Source: SZUA-309 sp965233675 (lineage in GTDB: Bacteria > Pseudomonadota > Gammaproteobacteria > Pseudomonadales > Azotimanducaceae). Taken from it: DNA of 64,000 bases. Each line of letters begins with the position of its first letter. The first letter of the stretch is position 1. Below the pieces are notes generated by a model. The model was given only the letters and a program-made list of their open reading frames with translations. It did no database searches and was not told where the DNA came from. The position numbers and the translations under genes were made by a program. This document shows, piece after piece, positions 1 through 8,504 of the stretch. Location: contig OZ247498.1 of the NCBI GenBank assembly GCA_965233675.1, positions 1,674,001-1,738,000 on the forward strand, read 5' to 3'.

Positions 1-4
1 CGGG

Positions 5-814
5 TCAGACAGACCGACTCGCGAGACCGGCATAAATAAGGATCAGAGCGAAGTAAGGCAGCACGGCCAGCGCCGAGTCGATCCGGTCCAGCGCACCGCC
101 GTGGCCGGGCAGAATGACACCGGAATCTTTCACGCCCCGCTCCCGTTTCAGGACACTTTCGAACAGATCGCCAACGACCGAGACCGTCACCAGCAGAATC
201 ATGATGAAGATCCAGCCCGCGTTGAAGCGTCCCATGGCCACCAGAATGCCACCGCAGATCAGACTGGAAGCGAGCATTCCGCCCCAGAGTCCTTCCCACG
301 TCTTCCCTGGGCTCACTTCCGCGGCCAGCTTGCGCCGGCCGAACCGCCGGCCACTGAAGTAAGCGCCAATGTCGGCGAAGGCAACCACCAGAATCATCCA
401 CAACAGCCAGTTGGAACCGCCAGGCGCTTCCCGGATCACCACCAGTGCGATCCAGGATCCCCAACTGATGAAAATCCCGAGCACGCCGGTCACCCAGGGT
501 CGAATCGCGGCGCCGCTGCCGGGATAGGTGAATACGCAGACCAGGGCACCGGCCCAGATGACCGCACTGGCGAACAGTCCGGGTACTCTGAGCGCGGGTT
601 CGAAATGGGTGGCGATCACCAGCCCGGTGAAAATGCCGGCGTAGGCAAAGCGGATGAGGCGTCGTTCGATGCCGGCGAGTCCGGCGTATTCGTAGGCCGC
701 GACCACGCCCACCAGCCAGAAGAACACCGAAAATGCCGGGATCGGCAGCAGATAGATGGCAATGAGGGCCGAGAAGGCCAGCACCAACCCCGTGATGATC
801 CGGGATCTGAGCAT
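5..814 (-). CDS. cdsA: Phosphatidate cytidylyltransferase (CDP-diglyceride synthase)
   Basis: Converts phosphatidic acid and CTP to CDP-diacylglycerol, the precursor of the membrane phospholipids, in the inner membrane. The 269-residue protein is mostly hydrophobic helices, as expected. Near the C-terminus it carries the CdsA signature: a lysine-arginine pair, then 'KDSG', then 'PGHGGALDRID', which holds the catalytic acidic residues. Length is normal for the family. It is the last complete gene of the rpsB-tsf-pyrH-frr-uppS-cdsA run and starts 10 bases after uppS ends, so cotranscription is likely. In related genomes dxr follows, which would lie beyond the window edge. Identification is secure. 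Confidence 0.97.
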   Translation of the reverse strand: MLRSRIITGLVLAFSALIAIYLLPIPAFSVFFWLVGVVAAYEYAGLAGIERRLIRFAYAGIFTGLVIATHFEPALRVPGLFASAVIWAGALVCVFTYPGSGAAIRPWVTGVLGIFISWGSWIALVVIREAPGGSNWLLWMILVVAFADIGAYFSGRRFGRRKLAAEVSPGKTWEGLWGGMLASSLICGGILVAMGRFNAGWIFIMILLVTVSVVGDLFESVLKRERGVKDSGVILPGHGGALDRIDSALAVLPYFALILIYAGLASRSV

Positions 815-824
815 CTGCGATCAG

Positions 825-1622
825 TCAGCGCCGGCCGAACCGACGCTGACGCTCTAGGTAAAGGGAGATGGCGCTCTCGAGGCTCTCTTCGTCGAAGTCC
901 GGCCAGAACGCATCGGTGAAATACAATTCCGTGTAGGCAAGATCCCAGAGCAGGAAATTACTGATCCGGTGATCGCCGCCAGTCCGGATACAGAGATCGG
1001 GGGGCGTCAGATCCCCGAGGGAGAGGTAGGTGCCGAAAGTGGACTCGTCGATGGCTTCCGGATCGACCTTGCCCGCCTTCACATCCCTGGCCAGCGCCCT
1101 CGCCGCCTCCGTGATGTCCCAGCGACCGCCGAAGTTCGCCGCGATGTTCAGCTGCATCCGCTGATTGTGGACAGTGTGTGCTTCCGCTTCCGCCATGAGA
1201 TCCTGGAGATCCGTATCGAAGCGGCTGCGATCACCGATGATTCTGAGCTGCACTTCCCGCTCGTTCAGTTCGTCGATGTCGTTCTTGAGAACATTGCGCA
1301 TCAGATCCATGAGCAGGCTCACTTCCCGACGCGGACGTCCCCAGTTCTCCGTGGAGAAGGCAAAGAGGGTCAGACAGCGTACGCCCAGATCGGCGCAGGC
1401 CTCGGCCACCGGTCGAACCCGGCGGGCACCTGCCCTGTGGCCGGCAGCACCCGGCAGTCGACGGCCCTTCGCCCAGCGATGGTTGCCGTCCATGATGATC
1501 GCCACGTGTGTGGGCACATCCCGGTCACCGGTATCTTCTGCAGGCGTGCGAACCGCTTCCAGGGGCCGCTGGGTCTCCCGGGCACCTTGAGCGTTGGCTA
1601 GACTGACACTGACTTCTGACAT
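825..1622 (-). CDS. uppS: Undecaprenyl diphosphate synthase (cis-prenyltransferase)
   Basis: Builds C55 undecaprenyl diphosphate from FPP and isopentenyl diphosphate; this is the lipid carrier for peptidoglycan and O-antigen units. The catalytic aspartate lies in 'AIIMDGNHRWAKGR' (Asp45), and the C-terminal 'IRTGGDHRISNFLLW' block is the second family signature. At 265 residues it is about 12-15 longer than usual because of a non-conserved N-terminus of roughly 37 residues before the conserved 'HVAIIMDG', so a later start remains possible. It sits 23 bases after frr and 10 before cdsA. The His in 'DGNH' occupies a position that is Gly or Asn in better-known homologues. Confidence 0.96.
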   Translation of the reverse strand: MSEVSVSLANAQGARETQRPLEAVRTPAEDTGDRDVPTHVAIIMDGNHRWAKGRRLPGAAGHRAGARRVRPVAEACADLGVRCLTLFAFSTENWGRPRREVSLLMDLMRNVLKNDIDELNEREVQLRIIGDRSRFDTDLQDLMAEAEAHTVHNQRMQLNIAANFGGRWDITEAARALARDVKAGKVDPEAIDESTFGTYLSLGDLTPPDLCIRTGGDHRISNFLLWDLAYTELYFTDAFWPDFDEESLESAISLYLERQRRFGRR

Positions 1623-1645
1623 TCCCTGTTGTTCCCGAAGGCCGT

Positions 1646-2203
1646 TCAGACTTCCATCAGATCCGCTTCTTTCGCCGCCAGGGCTGCATCCACCTCGGCC
1701 ACGTGCCGGTCGGTGAGCTTCTGGATGGCATCTTCCGCCCGATGCGCCTCATCCTCGGCAGCTTCCTTTTCCTTCACCAGTTCACGGATGTCGGCAATGG
1801 CGTCACGGCGTATGTTGCGGATGGCGATCCGGGCATTCTCCGCCTCCTGCTTTGCCTGCCGGGCCAGATCCTTGCGATTCTCTTCAGTCAGTGCCGGCAG
1901 CGGCACCCGGATGAGCTCGCTGGTGGAGGCTGGGGTAATGCCCAGATCGCTCTTCAGAATCGCCTTCTCGAGATCCGGGATCATGTGTTTTTCCCAGGGG
2001 GAAATCACCAGCGTTCTCGCGTCTTCCACCGTAATGGATGCAACCTGGTTCAATGGCGTGGTATTGCCGTAGTACTCGACTTCGATGCCGTCGAGCAGGC
2101 CTGGATTGGCACGGCCGGTACGGATGCGGGCGAAGTGACTGCCGAGCACTTCCATGGACTTGCTCATGCGCTCGTCCGCATCCTGTTGTATTTCATTGAT
2201 CAT
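1646..2203 (-). CDS. frr: Ribosome recycling factor
   Basis: Acts with EF-G to split the post-termination ribosome complex. The 185-residue length is exactly typical. Conserved stretches include 'RTGRANPGLLDGIEVEYYG' near residues 30-50, 'LTEENRKDLAR' in the middle, and a Lys/Glu-rich helical C-terminus ending in 'AKEADLMEV'. It is preceded by pyrH with an 82-base gap and followed closely by uppS, the standard gammaproteobacterial order. The gap shows no clear terminator, so it probably belongs to the same transcription unit. Identification is certain. Confidence 0.98.
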   Translation of the reverse strand: MINEIQQDADERMSKSMEVLGSHFARIRTGRANPGLLDGIEVEYYGNTTPLNQVASITVEDARTLVISPWEKHMIPDLEKAILKSDLGITPASTSELIRVPLPALTEENRKDLARQAKQEAENARIAIRNIRRDAIADIRELVKEKEAAEDEAHRAEDAIQKLTDRHVAEVDAALAAKEADLMEV

Positions 2204-2285
2204 TTCTTAGAGCGCCTGTCCTGCGGCTCACCTTCTGTCCAGTCGGGATGAGGTGTGGGAGTCCATCGCCTCGCAGCTGATCCAA

Positions 2286-2999
2286 TCAGCTCGCGACGAT
2301 TCGGGTGCCAACCTTGTCACCGTTGATGATCGCGGTCAATGCGCCCTTTGCACGCATATCGAAGACCACCACCGGCATATCATGATCGCGGCAGAGACAG
2401 ATCGCTGTGAGGTCCATCACACCCAGCTGCCGTTCAAGGGTTTCATCGTAGCTCAGTGACTCGAAACGGGTCGCATCCGGGTCTTTGAAGGGATCTGCGC
2501 TGTACACACCATCCACCTTGGTGGCCTTCAGAACCGCGTCCGCGTCGACTTCGATGGCGCGCAAGCAGGCGGCCGTGTCGGTGGTGAAGAAGGGATTGCC
2601 GGTGCCGCCGGCAAAGATGGTGACCTGCCCGGCATCCAGCGCAGCGACTGCGGCATCCCGGGAAAATCCCGTCGCCACGCCGGGCACCGGCAGTGCGGAA
2701 AAAAGTACCGCGCCGATCCCGCGGCGCAGCAGCAGATCACGGAAGGCCAGACCGTTCATGATGGTGGCCAGCATGCCCATGTGGTCTCCGGTGACCCTGT
2801 CCATGCCCGCGGCCTGGAGGGCCGCGCCGCGAAACAGGTTGCCACCACCGAGCACCACGGCGAGCTGGCCGCCGGCTTCGATGAGACCACCGATCTCGGT
2901 GGCCATTTCATCCAGAATATCCGGGTCAATGCCGAAGCCGCCGGCTTCCGGCCCGGGGGCCAGCGCTTCTCCGGAAAGCTTCAGCAGTACCCGGCGCAA
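2286..2999 (-). CDS. pyrH: UMP kinase
   Basis: Phosphorylates UMP to UDP, a committed step of pyrimidine nucleotide synthesis; bacterial PyrH is a hexameric amino-acid-kinase-fold enzyme allosterically controlled by UTP and GTP. The N-terminal 'RRVLLKLSGEAL' phosphate-binding motif, 'VVLGGGNLFRG' and 'FAGGTGNPFFTTDTAA' are all present. At 237 residues it is of normal length; it lacks the short N-terminal extension found before 'RVLLKLSGE' in E. coli. The start lies three bases after the tsf stop, which supports this start and translational coupling. Confidence 0.97.
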   Translation of the reverse strand: MRRVLLKLSGEALAPGPEAGGFGIDPDILDEMATEIGGLIEAGGQLAVVLGGGNLFRGAALQAAGMDRVTGDHMGMLATIMNGLAFRDLLLRRGIGAVLFSALPVPGVATGFSRDAAVAALDAGQVTIFAGGTGNPFFTTDTAACLRAIEVDADAVLKATKVDGVYSADPFKDPDATRFESLSYDETLERQLGVMDLTAICLCRDHDMPVVVFDMRAKGALTAIINGDKVGTRIVAS

Positions 3000-3002
3000 G
3001 GG

Positions 3003-3872
3003 CTAGTCTGCGCCCTGAACCTGTGCGGCCACCTCGGCGGCGAAGTCCTGCTCCTCCACCTCGATGCCCTCGCCCACTTCAAAGCGGACGAAGCGCCGGC
3101 AGGCGTTGCCCTTGTCCTTGAGGAGCTGGCTGACTTTGACGTTGCCATCCTTGACGAAGGGCTGATCGACCAGGCTGACCTCGGCCAGGAACTTGCGGAC
3201 CCGACCTTCCACCATCTTCTCGACGATGTCTGCCGGCTTACCGGAATCGGCCGCCTGAGCGGTGAAGATCTCACGCTCCTTGGCCAGGGCGTCTTCCGGC
3301 ACTTCAGCCGAGGTCACGACCATCGGATTGATGGCGGTGATGTGCATGGCCAGATCCCGGCCCAGTGCTTCGTCTGCTTTGTCGAGCTCGACCAGTACCG
3401 CTTTCCGGTTGTCCGAGTGCACGTAGCTGGTGACGAAACCGTCTGCTGCTTCCAGGGTGGCAGCACGACGGACCGTGATGTTCTCGCCGATCTCCTGCAC
3501 CAGCGCTTCCCGCTGGGCTGCGAGGTCACCCACCATGATGGAAGCGACATCGTTCGCACCTGCCTCGAAGGCCGCATTCAGCACGTCATTCACGTAGGCG
3601 ATGAACTTTTCGTTCTTGGCAGCGAAATCCGTTTCGATATTCACTTCCACGACGGTGCCTTTCTTACCGTCCTCGGCCACCTTGATACCGAGCAGTCCAT
3701 CGGCCGTCGTCCGACCCGACTTCTTGGCCGCCTTCAATGCGCTCGACTTGCGCAGCGCCTCGATGGCCGCCTCCATGTCGCCACCGGCTTCGGTGAGCGC
3801 CTTTTTGCAATCCATCATGCCAAGGCCCGTGCGCTCGCGGAGCTCCTTGACCATTGTTGCGGTGATTGCCAT
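3003..3872 (-). CDS. tsf: Translation elongation factor Ts
   Basis: Guanine-nucleotide exchange factor for EF-Tu. The 289-residue protein begins with the UBA-like domain 'VKELRERTGLGMMDCKKAL', containing the TDVGF-region equivalent, followed by two core repeats and 'VQGAD' at the C-terminus. The start codon lies two bases after the rpsB stop, and a strong Shine-Dalgarno (GAAGGAG) sits inside the last rpsB codons, fixing this start and showing tight rpsB-tsf coupling, as in most bacteria. Confidence 0.98.
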   Translation of the reverse strand: MAITATMVKELRERTGLGMMDCKKALTEAGGDMEAAIEALRKSSALKAAKKSGRTTADGLLGIKVAEDGKKGTVVEVNIETDFAAKNEKFIAYVNDVLNAAFEAGANDVASIMVGDLAAQREALVQEIGENITVRRAATLEAADGFVTSYVHSDNRKAVLVELDKADEALGRDLAMHITAINPMVVTSAEVPEDALAKEREIFTAQAADSGKPADIVEKMVEGRVRKFLAEVSLVDQPFVKDGNVKVSQLLKDKGNACRRFVRFEVGEGIEVEEQDFAAEVAAQVQGAD

Positions 3873-3874
3873 GA

Positions 3875-4762
3875 CTAGGACTCCTTCTTCTCGGTATCCG
3901 TGGCGGGCTCTTCGGCAGGCGCTGACGGAGCTTCAGCAGCCGCCGCCTCTGGGGCCTCCGTCTGTGCCGGGGCATCCGCTGGCGCGGCAGTGGCCGCTGG
4001 CGCTGCCGGAGCCGCTGGTTCTGCTTTGGCTGCCGGCGCTTCCTCCACTTCCACGAATTCGTCCGGACGGACGTCGCCGGCAGCGTTCAGCTGACCTTCT
4101 GCAATCGCATCGGCGACGGCGGTGACGTACAGGCGAATGGCCCGGATCGCGTCATCGTTGCCTGGAATGATGTAGTCGATGCCTTCCGGGTCGCTGTTGG
4201 TGTCGACCACGCCGAAGACGGGAATACCGAGCTTGTTGGCTTCGGAAACGGCGATATGCTCGTGCATGACGTCCACCACGAACAGTGCATCCGGCAGACC
4301 GCCCATGTCCTTGATGCCACCCAGACTGCGCTCGAGTTTCTCCATCAGACGCGAACGCTGGAGCGCCTCACGCTTGGTCAGCATCTCGAAGGTGCCATCC
4401 GTGGACTGGGTTTCCAGCTCCTGAAGGCGGCGGATGGACTGACGGATCGTCTTGTAATTGGTGAGCATGCCACCCAGCCAGCGCTGGTCGACATAGGGCA
4501 TGCCAACCCGGCTTGCCTGCTCCTTGACCACTTTCGCCGCGGCCCGCTTGGTGCCCACGAACAGCACCTTGTGTTTGCGGCTGCCCTGGTTACGGAGCTC
4601 CTTCAGCGCACCATTGAACGCCGGCAGGGTCTTTTCCAGGTTGATAATGTGAATTTTATTGCGGGATCCGAAGATGAACGGTGCCATCTTGGGGTTCCAG
4701 AAACGGGTCTGATGGCCGAAGTGCACGCCTGCGGCCAGCATGTCGCGCATGCTGATATCCAT
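3875..4762 (-). CDS. rpsB: 30S ribosomal protein S2 with long Ala/Pro/Glu-rich C-terminal tail
   Basis: Ribosomal protein S2 of the small subunit, required for S1 binding. Residues 1 to about 235 are ordinary S2: N-terminal 'MDISMRDMLAAGVHFGHQTR', 'FVGTKRAAAKVV', 'QRWLGGMLTN' and 'NSDPEGIDYIIPGNDDA'. The remaining 60 or so residues are a low-complexity tail of Ala, Pro and Glu ending in 'TEKKES', bringing the length to 295 against roughly 240 usually. Such acidic Ala-rich tails occur in some proteobacterial S2 proteins and are probably disordered. First gene of the operon; a promoter and leader hairpin lie upstream. Confidence 0.98.
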   Translation of the reverse strand: MDISMRDMLAAGVHFGHQTRFWNPKMAPFIFGSRNKIHIINLEKTLPAFNGALKELRNQGSRKHKVLFVGTKRAAAKVVKEQASRVGMPYVDQRWLGGMLTNYKTIRQSIRRLQELETQSTDGTFEMLTKREALQRSRLMEKLERSLGGIKDMGGLPDALFVVDVMHEHIAVSEANKLGIPVFGVVDTNSDPEGIDYIIPGNDDAIRAIRLYVTAVADAIAEGQLNAAGDVRPDEFVEVEEAPAAKAEPAAPAAPAATAAPADAPAQTEAPEAAAAEAPSAPAEEPATDTEKKES

Positions 4763-4807
4763 TGATTTTTCTCCGGGTTAATTCTCGCACCACCGTGTGT
4801 ACTTCGA

Positions 4808-4838
4808 ACCGGTACTGGACTGTTACCAGTCCGCCGGC
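4808..4838 (-). promoter_or_regulatory. Hairpin in the rpsB 5' leader (candidate S2 autoregulatory site)
   Basis: In the transcript upstream of rpsB a perfect 6-bp stem, GGACTG/CAGTCC, is closed by a GTAA (GNRA-type) tetraloop at 4817-4832. It is extended by an outer CCGG/CCGG pairing plus a G-U pair (4808-4812 with 4834-4838) across a small internal loop. It lies about 45 bases before the start codon in a roughly 165-base leader. In enteric bacteria S2 represses its own rpsB-tsf mRNA through the leader; assigning that role here is inference from position and structure. Confidence 0.5.
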
Positions 4839-4935
4839 ACCCTTGGAAGCACCTCTAAAAGGCGGTGTGGGTGTTTAAGTTAATATTGCCCTGAAACAGG
4901 CATCCTTTCGGCTGCATTGCCCCGAGGCGGCGGGC

Positions 4936-4963
4936 TTTATACCATACTGCGCCTTTTACGCAA
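4936..4963 (-). promoter_or_regulatory. Sigma-70 promoter for the rpsB operon
   Basis: On the minus strand there is a -35 TTGCGT (4958-4963), a 16-base spacer and an extended -10, TGG-TATAAA (4936-4941). This predicts a transcript start near 4929 and a leader of about 165 bases, close to the arrangement upstream of E. coli rpsB. A weaker plus-strand promoter for map (TTGCCC at 4917, TATACC at 4938, 15-base spacer) may overlap it. Confidence 0.65.
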
Positions 4964-5022
4964 CTGCCTGGGCCCGCCTGCTCAGTCACTGCCCCGCCCA
5001 ACAGGACCCAGCGAGGACAACT

Positions 5023-5820
5023 ATGGTCGCCCGGTTAACGAGCGAAGACGAGATCGCAAAGATGCGCGAAGCCGGCAGGCTCGCTGCCAGCGTGCTGGAG
5101 ATGATCGGCGAGCACGTTCGCCCGGGAATCTCCACCGGCGAACTCAACGACATCTGCCACAGGATGATCACGGAGGAGCTCGACTGCATTCCGGCGCCTC
5201 TGAATTACAGCAACGGTCCAGGCACGCCCCCTTTTCCGAAGTCCATCTGCACGTCGGTCAATCATGTGGTCTGCCACGGCATCCCGTCCGAAAAGAAGAA
5301 GCTCAAGAACGGGGATGCACTCAACATCGATGTCACCGTGATCAAGGACGGTTTCCACGGAGATACCTCGAAGATGTTCTTTGCCGGCAAGCCCAGCGTG
5401 CTGGCCGAACGCCTGGTACGGGTCACCCAGGAGTGTCTGTACAAGGGCATCGACGTTGTCCGGCCCGGCGCCCGACTCGGCGACATCGGACATGCCATCC
5501 AGACCCACGCCGAGGCCAATCACTTCAGCGTGGTGCGGGAATTCTGTGGTCATGGTATCGGCCGGACCTTCCACGACGAACCCCAGGTCGTCCACTACGG
5601 CCGGCCGAACACGGGCATGGCGCTGGAAGAAGGCATGACCTTCACCATCGAACCGATGATCAACGCCGGCAAACGACACGTGAAGATCCTGCCCGATCAG
5701 TGGACGGTGGTGACCAAGGACCACAAACTCTCCGCCCAATGGGAGCACACGCTTCTGGTGACCGCCACGGGCGTTGAAGTGCTGACCCGTCGCCCCGATG
5801 AAACCCGGTTCGCCGGATGA
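5023..5820 (+). CDS. map: Type I methionine aminopeptidase
   Basis: Removes the initiator methionine from nascent proteins. All five metal ligands of the pita-bread fold can be placed: Asp103 and Asp114 in 'NIDVTVIKDGFHGDTSKMF', His177 in 'CGHGIGRTFH', Glu210 in 'FTIEPMI' and Glu241 in 'WEHTLLV'; His81 in 'VNHVVCHG' is the conserved substrate-side histidine. The 265 residues fit the short type I enzyme. A GAGG Shine-Dalgarno precedes the ATG. Divergent from rpsB and overlapping glnD at ATGA, so the two genes are translationally coupled, as in Pseudomonas and enterics. Confidence 0.97.
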   Translation: MVARLTSEDEIAKMREAGRLAASVLEMIGEHVRPGISTGELNDICHRMITEELDCIPAPLNYSNGPGTPPFPKSICTSVNHVVCHGIPSEKKKLKNGDALNIDVTVIKDGFHGDTSKMFFAGKPSVLAERLVRVTQECLYKGIDVVRPGARLGDIGHAIQTHAEANHFSVVREFCGHGIGRTFHDEPQVVHYGRPNTGMALEEGMTFTIEPMINAGKRHVKILPDQWTVVTKDHKLSAQWEHTLLVTATGVEVLTRRPDETRFAG

Positions 5821-8504
5821 GTGATACCGTCGATACTGCCGAGGAATCCGCCGGCGCCTACCGCTTTGGCAACGGACCAGGCGAACTGGCCGAACGGCTT
5901 CGGGCCAGCCTAGCCAGCAAAGACGAGGCACTGGCCGACCGCTACTGGTCCAGGCACAACATCGACGAACTGATCACGGAACGAACCGCTTTCTTCGATG
6001 ATCTCATCCGCGAAGCCTGGGATGCCTGTATTCCGGAGAAAGCCGCCGGGGAGCTGGCGCTTTTTGCGGTGGGTGGATACGGACGCGGCGAACAGTTTCC
6101 TCACTCGGACGTGGACCTGCTGATCCTCGCCAGACGACCGACCGCCTGGCGGGAAGAGGTTCGCGCCTTCCTGCACCTGCTCTACGATCTGAACCTGGAA
6201 ATCGGCCACAGCGTTCGCCGACTTGCGGATTGCAAGGTGGAGGCACACAAAGACATCACCGTCGCCACCGCGATGTATGAGCGACGCTTTCTGACCGGTT
6301 CCGAAAAGCTGAAGGCCAGACTCGACAGAATCATGGCCTCGAAACGTCTCTGGCCTTCGGATCGCTTTTTCAAGGCCAAGCGCGACGAGCAGGAAGGACG
6401 CCATGCCCAGTACGACAATGTGGAGTACGGCCTCGAACCCAATCTGAAGTCCTCACCCGGCGGCTTGCGCGATCTGCAGACGGCAATGTGGATTTTCCAG
6501 CGCCACTTCGGCACGGACGATCCCAGGGACCTGGAACGGATGGGCGCACTCAGTGCCCAGGAACGGGTCTGGCTGGACGACGGCCGCCGTTTTCTCTGGT
6601 GGGTGCGCTACGGCCTGCACCTGCTGGCGGGACGCAAAGAGGACCGTCTGCAGTTCGAGTACCAGCGAGGCCTCGCTGAGCGTCTCGGTTTTGCCGATAC
6701 GGATGCGCGACTCGGCGTTGAGCGCTTCATGGGCCTCTACTACCAGCATGTTCTGGCGCTTCGAGAGGTGAACGATATCGTCCTGCAGTACTTCGACGAG
6801 TCGATTCTGCGTCAGGGCGAGAAGCTGGTGATCGAACCGATCAACGAGCGCTTTCAGATACGCAACAATTACATCGAGATCGTGCACGACCAGGTGCTCG
6901 CGGAAACACCGAGCGCGCTGCTCGAAATCTTCGTGATCATGGCCAACCGGCGTGACATTTCCGGCGTGCGCGCGGACACGATCCGCGCCTTCCGGGAGCA
7001 TCTGCATCTGATCGACGATGAATTCCGCGAAGATCCGAACAACACGCGCCTGTTCATGGAACTTCTTAAGGCTCCTTATACCCTGGTCTCACAGCTCACC
7101 CGCATGCGCCGCTACGGCGTGCTCGGCCGATACCTGCCGGAGTTCGGTCAGATCATCGGCCAGATGCAGCATGACCTCTTTCACATATACACCGTCGATG
7201 CCCACACCATGATGGTGATCCGGAACATGCGGCGCTTCCACTACCGGTCCAGCGAAGAGCATTACCCGGTGGCTTCTCATTGCGTCCGCAACCTGCCGAA
7301 GGTGGAGCTGCTCTACATCGCGGGCCTTTACCACGACATGGGCAAAGGTCGGGGTGGAGATCATTCGGAGCTCGGCGCCGTGGACGCCGTGGCCTTCTGT
7401 CGACGCCATAATCTGACAGACGATGACACGCAACTCGTTGAATGGCTTGTCAAACGTCATCTGCTCATGTCGAGCGTTGCGCAGCGCAAGGACATCTACG
7501 ATCCGGACGTGATTCTGGAATTCGCGTCAGAAGTAAAGTCCGAACGTCGGCTCGACTATCTTTATGCGCTCACCGTGGCCGACATCAACGCCACCAACCC
7601 GACGCTCTGGAACAACTGGCGGGCTACCCTGCTGCGTCAGCTCTACAGCGAAACACGAAAAGCGCTGCGTCGCGGGCTCGAATCACCGGTGGACAAGCAG
7701 GCCACGATTCAAGCCTGCCGGGAAAGTGCGCTGGACAAGCTCCTGAAACGCGGCCTGCCGGAGGAACTGGTCCTCACCATCTGGGCATCCGGCAGCGACG
7801 ATTTCTTCCTCCGGCACACACCCCGTCAGGTGGCCGATGTCACCGCCGCGGTTGCCGAACACCAGGGCCAGGATGGACCGCTGGTACAGGTCCTCGAGCG
7901 GCGCGGACAGGTCTCGGAAGAAGGCGCGACGGAAATCTGCATCATCAGCCGCGACCGGGAGCGTCTGTTCGCCAATACGGTGAGCGCGCTGAATCAACTC
8001 GGTCTGTCGGTGCATGACGCCACCATCCACACCGCTGACAACGGCTGGTGCATGAACTCCTTCATCGTTCTCGATGAATCAGGCCGTCCGCCGGGACGAC
8101 GCTCGGCGGAGCGCGCACGAATGGTCGACTCGCTCACGAAAACGCTGTCCGACCCGGAGCTGATGCTGCAACCACAGAAACGGCGCCTGTCCCGTCAGCT
8201 GAAGCAGTTGCCGACGCCGACGGAAGTCACGCTGACGCCGACGGAGGATGATCGCTGCTACGAGCTTATGCTGATTGCCGCCGATCGCCCGGGCCTGCTG
8301 GCGGGCGTCGGCGTGCTGTTCGCCGATCTCGGCCTGGACCTGATTGCTGCCCGGATCGCCACCCTGGGCGAGCGGGTGGAAGACGTCTTCACCATTCGTG
8401 ATGCGGCTGCGCCGGAGGGTGCCTCCAGCGAGGAACGCGCCTATCTTCTGACCAATGCCATCCGCCAGGGCATGGACGCACAGATCGCCCAGGAACTGGG
8501 GTGA
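5817..8504 (+). CDS. glnD: Bifunctional PII uridylyltransferase / uridylyl-removing enzyme
   Basis: Primary nitrogen sensor: uridylylates PII (GlnB/GlnK) when glutamine is low and deuridylylates it when glutamine is high. Domain order is complete: nucleotidyltransferase with 'GGYGRGEQFPHSDVDLLI' (residues 85-102), the GlnD linker domain, an HD hydrolase domain with 'GLYHDMGKGRGGDHSE' (about residue 505), and two C-terminal ACT domains (about 705 and 815, the second 'LIAADRPGLLAGVGVLF') that bind glutamine. The 895-residue length is normal. It overlaps map by ATGA and dapC by GTGA, so three unrelated functions share one translationally coupled unit. Confidence 0.97.
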   Translation: MSDTVDTAEESAGAYRFGNGPGELAERLRASLASKDEALADRYWSRHNIDELITERTAFFDDLIREAWDACIPEKAAGELALFAVGGYGRGEQFPHSDVDLLILARRPTAWREEVRAFLHLLYDLNLEIGHSVRRLADCKVEAHKDITVATAMYERRFLTGSEKLKARLDRIMASKRLWPSDRFFKAKRDEQEGRHAQYDNVEYGLEPNLKSSPGGLRDLQTAMWIFQRHFGTDDPRDLERMGALSAQERVWLDDGRRFLWWVRYGLHLLAGRKEDRLQFEYQRGLAERLGFADTDARLGVERFMGLYYQHVLALREVNDIVLQYFDESILRQGEKLVIEPINERFQIRNNYIEIVHDQVLAETPSALLEIFVIMANRRDISGVRADTIRAFREHLHLIDDEFREDPNNTRLFMELLKAPYTLVSQLTRMRRYGVLGRYLPEFGQIIGQMQHDLFHIYTVDAHTMMVIRNMRRFHYRSSEEHYPVASHCVRNLPKVELLYIAGLYHDMGKGRGGDHSELGAVDAVAFCRRHNLTDDDTQLVEWLVKRHLLMSSVAQRKDIYDPDVILEFASEVKSERRLDYLYALTVADINATNPTLWNNWRATLLRQLYSETRKALRRGLESPVDKQATIQACRESALDKLLKRGLPEELVLTIWASGSDDFFLRHTPRQVADVTAAVAEHQGQDGPLVQVLERRGQVSEEGATEICIISRDRERLFANTVSALNQLGLSVHDATIHTADNGWCMNSFIVLDESGRPPGRRSAERARMVDSLTKTLSDPELMLQPQKRRLSRQLKQLPTPTEVTLTPTEDDRCYELMLIAADRPGLLAGVGVLFADLGLDLIAARIATLGERVEDVFTIRDAAAPEGASSEERAYLLTNAIRQGMDAQIAQELG

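Noticed and set aside
2781..3878. 365-codon plus-strand open frame opposite pyrH and tsf
   Set aside because: Lies entirely antisense to two certain genes and has no recognisable motif; long antisense frames are expected in high-GC DNA.
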